DNA from: Tropicimonas sp. IMCC34011
GTDB taxonomy: Bacteria; Pseudomonadota; Alphaproteobacteria; Rhodobacterales; Rhodobacteraceae
Assembly: GCF_003390865.1 (NCBI RefSeq)
Contig: NZ_QMEJ01000001.1
Coordinates: 558,001-622,000, forward strand
DNA length: 64,000 bases
Direction of reading: 5' to 3'
Both the position numbers and the translations under genes were made by a program. The notes below the pieces were generated by a model, which had not been told where the DNA came from, ran no database searches, and worked only from the letters and a program-made list of their open reading frames with translations. This document shows positions 26,463-34,132 of this stretch, in pieces. Position 1 is the stretch's first letter. The number at the start of each line of letters is the position of its first letter.

Positions 26463-26514
26463 GAGCGGCAAATACGCGCTTTCGCCCTCCTCGCGGGCAT
26501 GACAAGGGACCACG

Positions 26515-27399
26515 ATGGAGCCCTGGATCCTCGCCACATTCGCCGCAGCCCTCTTCCAGACGGTGCGCTTCGCGCTGCAGAAGCGGCTGAACATGGGCGG
26601 CCTGTCCTCTGCCGGCGCCACGTGGGCCCGCTTTCTCTGGGCGGCCCCTTTCCTCGTCCTCGGCCTCGCCGGCGCGCTTGTCGCGGGCCAGGAGATGCCG
26701 GCCGCTGCCCCCTCCTTCTGGCTCTTCGCCCTCGGCGGTGCGGTGGGGCAGATCGCGGCGACGATCTGGGTGGTGAGCCTCTTCCGCCTCAGGCATTTCG
26801 CGGTGGGGATCACGCTGAAGAAATCCGAGATCCTGATGACGGCGGCCATGGGCTGGGCCATCCTCGGCGACACGCTGCCGCCCCTCGCGGTTCTGGCGAT
26901 CCTCGTCGGTGCGTGCGGCCTCGTGTTCCTGTCCCTCCCCGAACGCGGCCTGCGCCCGGACGGGCGGGCGCTGGTGCTGGGCCTCGCTTCCGGAGCGGCC
27001 TTCGCGGTGGCCGGCGTGTCCTATCGCGGGGCAACGCTGGCGCTCATGGACGGATCGGTGGCCCTCCGTGCCGGCGTCGCGCTGACCATCGTCGTCGTGA
27101 TGCAGACCGCGATCATGGCCATATGGTTCGCCCTCAGGGACAGGCCGCAGATCGGTCACGTGCTTCGCGCATGGCGGCCGGGACTGCTCGTCGGGCTGAC
27201 ATCGCTCGCCGGAAGCTATTGCTGGTTCGCGGCCTTCGCGCAGATGAATGCCGCGGTGGTGCAGGCGGTCGGACAGGTCGAGCTGCTCTTCGGGATCGCT
27301 GGCGGCGTTCTCTTCTTCGGGGAACGGATCACCCTGCGCGAGGGCGCGGGGATCGCGGCGCTCGGCGTGTCCATCGTGGCGCTGATCGTGCTGAGCTGA
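26515..27399 (+). CDS. EamA/DMT-superfamily transporter
   Basis: A 294-residue inner-membrane protein with about ten hydrophobic segments in two EamA repeats (residues ~1-140 and ~150-290). Typical EamA features are RFLWAAPFLVLGLAG in the first repeat and the near-C-terminal VELLFGIAGGVLFFGERI block. Members export or import metabolites; the substrate cannot be read from sequence. It is divergent from the H-NOX operon and shares its 106-bp upstream region with the CCTAAC cluster. It converges on the Nudix gene, leaving 5 bp. Confidence 0.9.
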   Translation: MEPWILATFAAALFQTVRFALQKRLNMGGLSSAGATWARFLWAAPFLVLGLAGALVAGQEMPAAAPSFWLFALGGAVGQIAATIWVVSLFRLRHFAVGITLKKSEILMTAAMGWAILGDTLPPLAVLAILVGACGLVFLSLPERGLRPDGRALVLGLASGAAFAVAGVSYRGATLALMDGSVALRAGVALTIVVVMQTAIMAIWFALRDRPQIGHVLRAWRPGLLVGLTSLAGSYCWFAAFAQMNAAVVQAVGQVELLFGIAGGVLFFGERITLREGAGIAALGVSIVALIVLS

Positions 27400-27404
27400 C
27401 GGGA

Positions 27405-28091
27405 TCAGCCGAGGCGGCTCGACCGGGTCAGTCGCGCTTCGCAGGCAACGAGGCGCGGCGGAAGGTCCGGGTTGTCTAGGCGATCGGCGAGCTCGCCCAG
27501 CGCGAGGCGGGTTATGAAGGGCGGATCGTCCGCAAGGGCGGCCTCCATCGGCACCCAGGCCAGGCTCGAGAGCTCCCCGTCTCCCGCATGTCCCGCCTCG
27601 ACGAGCGCTTCGGCGGGCGCGCTGAAGATCCGCGCATCGAAACGACGGGGCCGGCCCGGCGGCGTGACCGCGCGCAGGACGAGGCGAAGCGCGGAGGCGT
27701 CGGGGACATAGCCCGCCTCGGCGAAGCCGCGCCAGCCAGCCGGCGGATCCTCCCACGCCCCGGGCACGCCGAGCAGAAGGCCCGTCTCCTCCCAGGTTTC
27801 CCGGATCGCGGCGACGAGGAGCGCCCGCGGCGCAAGCTCGGAGCGCAACCCGAGACGATACAGCTCGCGCTCCGGCGGCATCGCGGCCAGCGGAACCTCC
27901 TCATCGGTGGCTTCGACGGCGCCGCCGGGAAAGACCATGCGGCCCGGCAGGAAGGCCGCGCGCCCGCCTCGCCGGCCCATCAGCACCTCGGGCCCGGACG
28001 CGCCCTCGCGATGGAAGATCACCGTCGCCGCGGGCCGGACCGGGATATGCGGCGCCTCAGTCAGTGGCCGGCTCACCCTGCCCGAAGCCAT
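27405..28091 (-). CDS. Nudix hydrolase family protein
   Basis: A 228-residue Nudix protein. The catalytic helix is seen in AAIRETWEETGLLLG (REXXEE), preceded far upstream by FPGGAVEATDEE. The roughly 30-residue insertion between the first Gly and the REXXEE part is characteristic of the NUDT19-like group, which hydrolyses CoA derivatives, so CoA or acyl-CoA is a reasonable but unproven substrate. The start at 28091 lies 35 bp inside the end of the DUF983 gene, which indicates one transcript. Confidence 0.85.
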   Translation of the reverse strand: MASGRVSRPLTEAPHIPVRPAATVIFHREGASGPEVLMGRRGGRAAFLPGRMVFPGGAVEATDEEVPLAAMPPERELYRLGLRSELAPRALLVAAIRETWEETGLLLGVPGAWEDPPAGWRGFAEAGYVPDASALRLVLRAVTPPGRPRRFDARIFSAPAEALVEAGHAGDGELSSLAWVPMEAALADDPPFITRLALGELADRLDNPDLPPRLVACEARLTRSSRLG

Positions 28092-28488
28092 GCATCCTGC
28101 GGGACCACTGAAGGCCCACGAACGCCCCCTTGATTCTCGGCAGGAGCCAGAGCGACAGCACGATGACGCCGGCCGACAGCGTCAGCGCCATCATCAGCGG
28201 GCTGGGCCGCAGGTGGACCCAGACGAGGTGGATCACGACACCGAGGATGTGCCCCACGAGGAGGATGGTGACATAGGCCGGGCCGTCATCGGCGCGCTGG
28301 TGCGACAGATCCTCCCCGCAGACGGGACAGGCGGGACGCACCTTGAGGTACTTGAAGAGGATCTTCCCCTCGCCGCAATTGGGGCAGCGCTGGCGGAAGC
28401 CGCGCAGGACGGACTGGCCGAGGGGACGGTCGTCCCCGCCCCGTTCGGGCGCGGCCGGGTGCTGTTCCGTGCCGTGATCGAGATCCAT
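28057..28488 (-). CDS. DUF983 family membrane protein
   Basis: A 143-residue protein with an N-terminal zinc-ribbon-like CPNC...CPVC pair (about residues 34-55) and two membrane segments (YVTILLVGHILGVVIHLVWV and MMALTLSAGVIVLSLWLLP). This is the DUF983 pattern common in alphaproteobacteria. The function is unknown. The start at 28488 (MDLDHGTEQ) has GGAG upstream; the longer reading adds sequence with no family resemblance. It is co-transcribed with the overlapping Nudix gene. Confidence 0.87.
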   Translation of the reverse strand: MDLDHGTEQHPAAPERGGDDRPLGQSVLRGFRQRCPNCGEGKILFKYLKVRPACPVCGEDLSHQRADDGPAYVTILLVGHILGVVIHLVWVHLRPSPLMMALTLSAGVIVLSLWLLPRIKGAFVGLQWSRRMHGFGQGEPATD

Positions 28489-28742
28489 GGCTGTGGCTCC
28501 TTCGGTGCTCTCCGCGAAGACCATACATAGGGAAGATCGGACGTCATGGCGACGGGTGCATCGGTCGCAGGGCCCCGGGACCGCCGTTGCGGGCCGCTGG
28601 CATCTGACGAAAGCGTGACGACGGAATGCGGCGCGTGGTGCGTGGAACCCTTCGAAGCGCCGGGCGGTGGCCTCCCCCACGGGACCAAGGCGGACCGGGG
28701 CTTCGACGCGGACGACATATTCCCGAGAGGACCTGTTCCAAG

Positions 28743-29345
28743 ATGACACGGATGACCCTGATCGCCTCCCTGATCGCCGCCGGCCTCGCCCCCGCGGCCT
28801 TCGCCCAGAGCGCCGGCCCCGAGCGTGCCGACCGCCCGGCCTTCGCCGATCTCGATGCCGATGGCGACGGCGACCTCTCCCTCGAGGAGCTCTCGAACCG
28901 GTCGCGCGCCCGTGCTGCCGCGATGTTCGACGCCGCCGATGAGGACGGCGACGGCGAGATCAGCCTCGAGGACATGCGCGCCGCGGCGGAACGCCGGGAG
29001 GCAGAGCGCTTCGAACGGCACGTGGGCCGGATGTTCGACAGGCTCGATACGGACGGGGACGGCACGGTGACCCGTCAGGACGCACTGGACGCGGCGGAGC
29101 AAGCCCAGATGCACGGGCATCGCGGCGGGCCGGGCATGCGCGGCGCGCATCCCGGCAAGCGGGAGCGCGCGGAGGATGGCGGCCGGCCGCATCGCGGCAC
29201 CTGGCGCGGCGGACCGGACAGAGGCGGCATGGCCCGCGCCATGATCCACCTCGGCGATACGGACGGCAACGGATCGCTGAGCGAGGCCGAGTTCGACGCG
29301 CTGCGGGCGCTCCGTCCAGGACCCGACGGGCAGGACGCCCGGTGA
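28743..29345 (+). CDS. Secreted EF-hand calcium-binding protein
   Basis: A 200-residue protein with a Sec signal peptide (TLIASLIAAGLAPAAFAQ) and four EF-hand loops: DLDADGDGDLSLEE, AADEDGDGEISLED, RLDTDGDGTVTRQD and, after a His/Gly/Arg-rich linker (~120-165), GDTDGNGSLSEAE. It probably binds Ca2+ in the periplasm. It is read toward the ECF sigma operon 130 bp downstream, but a GC-rich hairpin stands between them, so co-transcription is uncertain. Confidence 0.87.
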   Translation: MTRMTLIASLIAAGLAPAAFAQSAGPERADRPAFADLDADGDGDLSLEELSNRSRARAAAMFDAADEDGDGEISLEDMRAAAERREAERFERHVGRMFDRLDTDGDGTVTRQDALDAAEQAQMHGHRGGPGMRGAHPGKRERAEDGGRPHRGTWRGGPDRGGMARAMIHLGDTDGNGSLSEAEFDALRALRPGPDGQDAR

Positions 29346-29347
29346 CG

Positions 29348-29385
29348 CGGCCCCGCTCCTGAGCACATCCCGCGCGGCGGGGCCG
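29348..29385 (+). terminator. Possible terminator hairpin after the EF-hand gene
   Basis: A 9-bp perfect inverted repeat, CGGCCCCGC (29348-29356) and GCGGGGCCG (29377-29385), with a 20-nt loop starts 3 bp after the stop codon. There is no T run, so it is at best an attenuating structure. Confidence 0.35.
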
Positions 29386-29474
29386 AGGCGGATGTTCGCC
29401 CGGCCCCGCCCTGATCGCCCGGCCCGCCATTGTCGGGCGACGAACCGGCAGGATACCAAAGCCGAAGGATGGAC

Positions 29475-30062
29475 ATGCCGCTCGACGTCACCGAGGAGAG
29501 GTCCGACGAGGACCTGCTCGCGCTCTATGCCGGCGGAGACCGCGCAGCGGCCCGCGCCCTGACCCTGCGCCTCGCCCCACGCATCCATGCGCTGGCGAGC
29601 CGGATGCTCGGCGATGGCGCGGAGGCGGAGGACGTCACGCAGGAGGCGATGCTGCGGCTGTGGAAGATTGCCCCCGACTGGCGCCGGGGAGAGGCGCAGG
29701 TTTCGACATGGCTCTGGCGGGTCGCGTCGAACCTCTGCACCGACCGCCTGCGCCGACGTCGGTCCGTGGGCTGGGACATCGCGTTCCCGGAGGGAACCGA
29801 GCCCGCCGCGGACGCCCCTGGCGTCGAAGCGGGCTTGCAGCACCGGGCCCGGACCGCCGCTCTCCGGGCCGCGCTGGCGGACCTGCCGGAGCGGCAATGC
29901 ACCGCCATCACCCTTCGCCACCTCGAGGGGTTGCCCAACCCCGAGATCGCGGATGTGATGGGCGTCGGCATCGAGGCGGTGGAAAGCCTGATCGCGCGCG
30001 GCAAGCGCGGCCTGTCCGCGATCCTCAAGGGGCGTCGCGACGAACTGGGGTTCGAAGAATGA
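29475..30062 (+). CDS. ECF-type RNA polymerase sigma factor
   Basis: A 195-residue sigma factor with region 2 (EAEDVTQEAMLRLWKIAPDWR, then STWLWRVASNLCTDRLRRRR) and region 4 (LPERQCTAITLRHLEGLPNPEIADVMGVGIEAVESLIARG). No region 1 or 3 is present, hence ECF type. The ATG at 29475 is preferred because GAAGGA stands 5 bases upstream; ATG 29469 and TTG 29430 are alternatives. Its stop overlaps the start of a one-TM protein (ATGA), the usual arrangement of an ECF sigma with its anti-sigma. Confidence 0.9.
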   Translation: MPLDVTEERSDEDLLALYAGGDRAAARALTLRLAPRIHALASRMLGDGAEAEDVTQEAMLRLWKIAPDWRRGEAQVSTWLWRVASNLCTDRLRRRRSVGWDIAFPEGTEPAADAPGVEAGLQHRARTAALRAALADLPERQCTAITLRHLEGLPNPEIADVMGVGIEAVESLIARGKRGLSAILKGRRDELGFEE

Positions 30063-30472
30063 AGACGAGGACCACGAAGACCGGGACCGAACTGGACCTG
30101 CGGCAGGATGCCGAGCTGGACGCCCTTTTCGCGGCGGCGCGGCAGGAGGGGGCCGCGCCCTCGACCGCGCTGATGGGCCGTATCCTTGCCGATGCCTACG
30201 ACGTCGCCGAGGCGCGGGAGATCGACCCCGTGCACGCCCCCGCGCCATCGCTCCCAGCAAGCGGTCGCATTCGACGTGCGCTCGCCGCCCTCGGCGGCTG
30301 GCCGGCCGCAGCGACCCTAAGCGCGGCGACACTGGCAGGTCTCTGGATCGGCTACGCGCCGCCTTTCGCCGTGGACCTGCCCGGCGTGACCGGCGACGAG
30401 GAGACCACCCTCGCGTGGGCGATGCCCGATATCTCCCCCCTTCTGACCGAGGATGCCGCCGTCGATGGCTGA
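30059..30472 (+). CDS. Small membrane protein, candidate anti-sigma factor
   Basis: A 137-residue protein with a charged N-terminal half (LRQDAELDALFAAARQEGA), one membrane span (WPAAATLSAATLAGLWIGYA, about 85-105) and a short outer tail. It has no recognisable zinc-binding HxxxCxxC motif, so it is not a ZAS-type anti-sigma. The role is inferred from position only: it overlaps the sigma gene by 4 bp upstream and the sensor-like gene by 8 bp downstream. Homologous small proteins are sometimes misnamed dihydroorotate dehydrogenase; nothing here supports that. Confidence 0.7.
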   Translation: MKTRTTKTGTELDLRQDAELDALFAAARQEGAAPSTALMGRILADAYDVAEAREIDPVHAPAPSLPASGRIRRALAALGGWPAAATLSAATLAGLWIGYAPPFAVDLPGVTGDEETTLAWAMPDISPLLTEDAAVDG

Positions 30473-30968
30473 TACGCCCGCCCCGTCCCGCCGCGTGCCG
30501 ATCTGGCTGCGTGCCTTACTCATCCTGTCGCTGGCCCTGAACCTGCTGGTCGGCGGCATCGTCATCGGAGCGGCCCTGAAGGACCGGCACCGCCCTGCGC
30601 GCGTCGAGGGCGAACTGGGCCTCGGCCCCTACCTGTCCGCTTTCGGCCAGCGGGATCGGGAGGCGCTGCGCGGCGCGGCGGCAGAGGGCCGGGCCGCCTT
30701 CCGGGCGGACCGCCGGGAGATGCGCACGACCTTCGCCGAGACGATCGAGGCGCTCCGCGCGGATCCGTTCGACCCGGCACGGCTGGAGAGCCTGCTCGCC
30801 CGGCAGGGGGAAATCGTCGATCGGGGACGGAAGCGCGGCCACGCGATCATGATCGAGCGCCTCTCGACCATGGACGCCGCCGAACGCGCGGCGTTTGCCG
30901 ACCGGTTGCAACAGGCGATCCGCCGCGGACCAGGGCGGCGCGGCCCTCCACCGGGGAAGCGAGACTGA
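30465..30968 (+). CDS. Periplasmic heavy-metal-sensor-like protein (CnrX/CpxP-like helical)
   Basis: A 167-residue protein. An N-terminal membrane anchor (WLRALLILSLALNLLVGGIVIG, ~14-36) is followed by a long, Arg/Glu-rich helical periplasmic domain (REALRGAAAEGRAAFRADR, then FDPARLESLLARQGEIVDRG) of the CnrX/ZraP/CpxP type. It has few possible metal ligands (His and Met near HAIMIERLS), so metal sensing is uncertain. The start at 30465 overlaps the upstream gene by 8 bp. The trio resembles sigma / anti-sigma / periplasmic sensor modules such as CnrH-CnrY-CnrX. Confidence 0.72.
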   Translation: MADTPAPSRRVPIWLRALLILSLALNLLVGGIVIGAALKDRHRPARVEGELGLGPYLSAFGQRDREALRGAAAEGRAAFRADRREMRTTFAETIEALRADPFDPARLESLLARQGEIVDRGRKRGHAIMIERLSTMDAAERAAFADRLQQAIRRGPGRRGPPPGKRD

Positions 30969-30989
30969 TGGCCTACAACTGGCGGCACA

Positions 30990-31003
30990 GGTTTCCGGAA
31001 ACC
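30990..31003. repeat. Perfect 14-bp palindrome GGTTTCCGGAAACC
   Basis: It lies in the 86-bp gap between the convergent sensor-like and PleD-like genes. It could form a short GGTTT-CCGG-AAACC hairpin and help termination, or be a protein site. There is no T run after it in either direction beyond GTTTC. Confidence 0.4.
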
Positions 31004-31054
31004 GTTTCGCTGCAAAGCCTTGCGCCGATATATTGAGACGGATCACGCTGCCGC

Positions 31055-32584
31055 TTATCCAGCCTGCGCCACGTCCTCTCCTCTCGAGCCCTTTATATTT
31101 TGGCAGGATCGTATGACCCGATTGCGGCCCGCCGTCTTGGCTCCGTAGAGCGCCTGGTCAGCATCCGCGAGGATCTCCGCCGAACTGCGGCCGTCCTCTC
31201 CGCAGAACGTCGTCAGGCCGATCGAGATCGTCTGTTTCAGGGAATGCGCCTCGCGCTCCATCGTGCTTCCCGCAGGCGTCGACGCAAGGGCGACGGGGCG
31301 GCTGCTCGCCTCCCGGCGCAGGCGTTCCGCCATGGCGAGCGTCTCGGTCAGGTCCGTGTCGGGAAGGATCACAAGGAACTCCTCACCGCCGATCCGTCCG
31401 ATCAGGTCGCGCGTCCGGCAGGCACGGGACAAACGGCTGGCGATTTCGGACAGGACGATGTCCCCCGCCGCATGGCCGAAGGTGTCGTTGACGTCCTTGA
31501 AGTTGTCGAGATCGACCACGAGCACGCCACAGCACGATTTGGTCCTGGCCGCATTGTGCACGGTGTCGGCCAGCACAGCGAGGACCGCCCGGCGGTTGGC
31601 AAGGCCCGTGAGGGGGTCGAGGACGGCAGCTTCTAGCCCGTCGCGCAGCGCGCGGCGGCGACGGTCGGCAACCCGCTTCCGGGCAATCTGCCTGGACAGA
31701 AGGATGGCGCAGGTCTCGAAATCCACCGGCAGGCCGATCACGTCCCAGGCGCCGATATCGAGGGCGTAGGCGGCGATCTCCGGATCGGACGTGGCAACGA
31801 TGATCCCGCATTGCCGCGTCGCCTCGTTGGAGCGCAGATCGTTGACGAGGCCGAGCACCTCGCCCGGCAGCGCATCGCGCCGCGACAGGACGAGGAAAAG
31901 GTCCGGCGGGGTTCGGGCGTCGGCGTCGCGACCGCTCGGTCTGCGCCGCCGCTCCTCCCAGGCGTCGAGCGCCTCGGTCCGGTCCATGATCTCGATCGCG
32001 TGATGGCAGAAGCGCGCGAGGCGCCCGCGCCAGAGGATCGCCTCGCCGCGATCCGAAGCGACGATTACCGCCCGCCCCGGCCGCTCGAAGGTCTGGGCGG
32101 CTTCCGCCAGTCCCGTGCCGAACAGGTTCGGCGCAGGTGCGCTCGTGGCGAAGGTATCCGGGCCGAGTACGGCATTCGGCGTCATGTCCTGCGCTTCCGC
32201 CGCCACGCGCCGCAGATTGCGGATCCTCGCCAGCAGGAGCGTTGCATCGACGGGCACGCTCATCACGTCCTCCGCCCCGGCGTGAAGTGCCCCCCGGCGG
32301 ATCGCCGGCGCGTCGTTGGAGGTGCTCTCGTCCCCCATCCGCAAAATGGCGATGATCGGCACGTGCGCGAGCAGCGGGTCCGCCTTCATGCGGCGGCAGA
32401 GGCTCACACCCAGCCTGTCATCCCCCACGGACAGAAGAATGATCTGCGGATGTGTCCGCCGCGCCTCCCGCAACCCGTTGCACAGCGTCGCCTGAACGAA
32501 ATCGTGACAGCTCTCACCAAGCTGCGCCTTCAGGGCGATACGGTTGGTTGCGAGATCGTCGACGATGAGAATAGGACCTGACAT
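31055..32584 (-). CDS. PleD-like diguanylate cyclase with two degenerate receiver domains
   Basis: A 509-residue protein of REC-REC-GGDEF layout. In the first receiver the acidic pair (Asp9, Asp10) remains, but the phospho-acceptor is Ser52 (ILLSVGDD) and the switch Lys is Val (SVPVD). In the second, the equivalent positions read FLVLSRRD and GLPVD, so both are missing. The GGDEF domain (~325-490) has RIGGEEFLVIL and an RxxD inhibitory site (RTRD) five residues before it. Catalysis is expected, but control by phosphorylation is not. It is divergent from the DUF3572 gene. Confidence 0.9.
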   Translation of the reverse strand: MSGPILIVDDLATNRIALKAQLGESCHDFVQATLCNGLREARRTHPQIILLSVGDDRLGVSLCRRMKADPLLAHVPIIAILRMGDESTSNDAPAIRRGALHAGAEDVMSVPVDATLLLARIRNLRRVAAEAQDMTPNAVLGPDTFATSAPAPNLFGTGLAEAAQTFERPGRAVIVASDRGEAILWRGRLARFCHHAIEIMDRTEALDAWEERRRRPSGRDADARTPPDLFLVLSRRDALPGEVLGLVNDLRSNEATRQCGIIVATSDPEIAAYALDIGAWDVIGLPVDFETCAILLSRQIARKRVADRRRRALRDGLEAAVLDPLTGLANRRAVLAVLADTVHNAARTKSCCGVLVVDLDNFKDVNDTFGHAAGDIVLSEIASRLSRACRTRDLIGRIGGEEFLVILPDTDLTETLAMAERLRREASSRPVALASTPAGSTMEREAHSLKQTISIGLTTFCGEDGRSSAEILADADQALYGAKTAGRNRVIRSCQNIKGSRGEDVAQAG

Positions 32585-32634
32585 GTTTGGAACAATTCGC
32601 CTCGCCCATGGGGTGCGTTCACTTCTGGGCAGAA

Positions 32635-32642
32635 ATGGTTAA
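32635..32642 (-). promoter_or_regulatory. CtrA half-site-like sequence (TTAACCAT)
   Basis: The minus strand reads TTAACCAT, the half-site described for the alphaproteobacterial cell-cycle regulator CtrA. It is located 50 bp upstream of the PleD-like start and 31 bp upstream of the DUF3572 start. An octamer match can arise by chance; position is the only support. Confidence 0.3.
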
Positions 32643-32673
32643 CAAATGATGACCAGACCTCCGGGGATCGATC

Positions 32674-32952
32674 ATGTCGCAGGATAGCGCCGAAATTCTC
32701 GCCATCAGGGCACTGGGCTGGCTGGCGCGGGAGGACGATTTGCTCGAGGTCTTCCTCGGCTCGTCGGGATTGGCGCGGGACGAGCTGGCCGCGGGCGCCG
32801 CGGATCCGGAGTTCCTCGCCTCGGTGCTGGATTTCGTGATGATGGACGATGCCTGGGTGATGCGCTTCGCCGAGGCGGAGAACGTCGCCCCCGAAACGCT
32901 GCGGCTCGCCCGTGCCGACCTGCCCGGCGGCGCCCTGCCCGAATGGACCTGA
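32674..32952 (+). CDS. DUF3572 family protein
   Basis: A 92-residue acidic protein of the DUF3572 family, restricted to alphaproteobacteria: ALGWLAREDDLLEVFLGSSGL, then DPEFLASVLDFVMMDDAWVMRFA. Its function is unknown. The family gene often stands next to a PleD-like regulator, as it does here in the divergent orientation. It is all-helical by appearance, with no signal peptide or membrane segment. Confidence 0.88.
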   Translation: MSQDSAEILAIRALGWLAREDDLLEVFLGSSGLARDELAAGAADPEFLASVLDFVMMDDAWVMRFAEAENVAPETLRLARADLPGGALPEWT

Positions 32953-32974
32953 CGCCGCCGGTTCGCGCGCTCGA

Positions 32975-34021
32975 TCAGTAGGGCAGCGGGTGGGCCCTGT
33001 GAGCCTTGCCGATCTCGGCCATCACCTCGTCGGTCAGCGTCACGTCAGCCGCGCCGAGAGCGGTCTCGAGCTGCTCGGGCGTCGTCGCGCCGATGATCGT
33101 GGAGCCCATGAAGGGCCGGGTCATGCAGAAGGCCAGCGCCATCTGGGCAAGGTCCAGCCCATGCGCCTCGGCGATGTTCGCATAGGCCTCGACCGCCGCA
33201 TGCACCCCGTCCGTCATTCGCCCGCCAAGGCCGGCGTTGATCGACTGACGGCTACCCTCCGGCACGGCGCCGCCGCGATACTTGCCGGTCAGCAGGCCCG
33301 CGGCGAGCGGCGAATAGCACAGAAGCGGCACATCCTCGGTGACCGAGAGCTCGGCGAGGTCCGTGTCGTAAAGACGGCAGAGGAGCGAATACTCGTTCTG
33401 GATCGAGGCCATCCGCGGCAGGCCGTCCCGCCGGGCGATCTCCAGCCACTTGGCTGTCCCCCAGGCCGTCTCGTTCGATAGCGCGATCTCCCGCAGCTTG
33501 CCTTCGGCGCGAAGCTCGGCCGCGGTGCCGAGAACGTCCGCCATGTGCTGCTCGGTCTCGGCGCGGGAGATGCCGCTGGGATCGAAGTCCCAGTTCTGGC
33601 GGAAGTGGTAGGAGCCGCGGTTCGGCCAGTGAAGCTGGTAGAGGTCGATGCGGTCGGTTCCGAGGCGCCGGAGCGAGCCCTCGAGCGAGGCGCGCATCGT
33701 GTCGGGATGAACGCCGCGCCCGTCATTCGCGAAGCCGCCGTTCGGCCCGGCGATCTTCGTGGCGATCAGCATCTTCTCCCGCCGGCCGGCGGCGCCCGCG
33801 TACCATTCGCCTATGATCTCCTCGGTGCGGCCGGTGGTGTCGTCCCGCCGCGGGGTGGTGGGGTACATCTCGGCCGCGTCCATGATGGTCACGCCGGCCT
33901 CGACCGACCGGTCGATCTGGGCATGGGCCTCGGCCGCGTCGTTCTGGCTGCCCCATGTCATGGTGCCGAGGCAGATTTCGCTGACCTCGAGGCCGCTTTC
34001 GCCGATCTTTCTCGTCTTCAT
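32975..34021 (-). CDS. Aldo/keto reductase, Tas-like
   Basis: A 348-residue NADP(H)-dependent aldo/keto reductase close to the Tas/YajO group. The start MKTRKIGESGLEVSEICLGT is typical. Catalytic Asp/Tyr are in DAAEMYPTTP, Lys in ATKIAG and His in YQLHWPNRG. The long NRGSYHFRQNWDFDPSG loop is a Tas feature. It converges on DUF3572, and the 111 bp upstream carry the LexA box of the divergent ImuA-like gene. The physiological substrate is unknown. Confidence 0.9.
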   Translation of the reverse strand: MKTRKIGESGLEVSEICLGTMTWGSQNDAAEAHAQIDRSVEAGVTIMDAAEMYPTTPRRDDTTGRTEEIIGEWYAGAAGRREKMLIATKIAGPNGGFANDGRGVHPDTMRASLEGSLRRLGTDRIDLYQLHWPNRGSYHFRQNWDFDPSGISRAETEQHMADVLGTAAELRAEGKLREIALSNETAWGTAKWLEIARRDGLPRMASIQNEYSLLCRLYDTDLAELSVTEDVPLLCYSPLAAGLLTGKYRGGAVPEGSRQSINAGLGGRMTDGVHAAVEAYANIAEAHGLDLAQMALAFCMTRPFMGSTIIGATTPEQLETALGAADVTLTDEVMAEIGKAHRAHPLPY

Positions 34022-34100
34022 CGCAGCATGTCCTTCGCAAGGGATCTCTTCCCTACCGGACTACCCGACGGAGCGGCAGCCGCAAGGGGAGCGGACTTGA

Positions 34101-34115
34101 GAACGAAGTATGAAC
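34101..34115 (+). promoter_or_regulatory. LexA (SOS) box, GAAC-N7-GAAC
   Basis: GAAC (34101-34104), seven bases, GAAC (34112-34115): an exact match to the direct-repeat SOS box described for alphaproteobacterial LexA, including Rhodobacter. It ends 17 bp before the start of the ImuA-like gene, so LexA bound there would block its expression. Confidence 0.75.
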
Positions 34116-34132
34116 ATTCTAAACTTGGGCCC

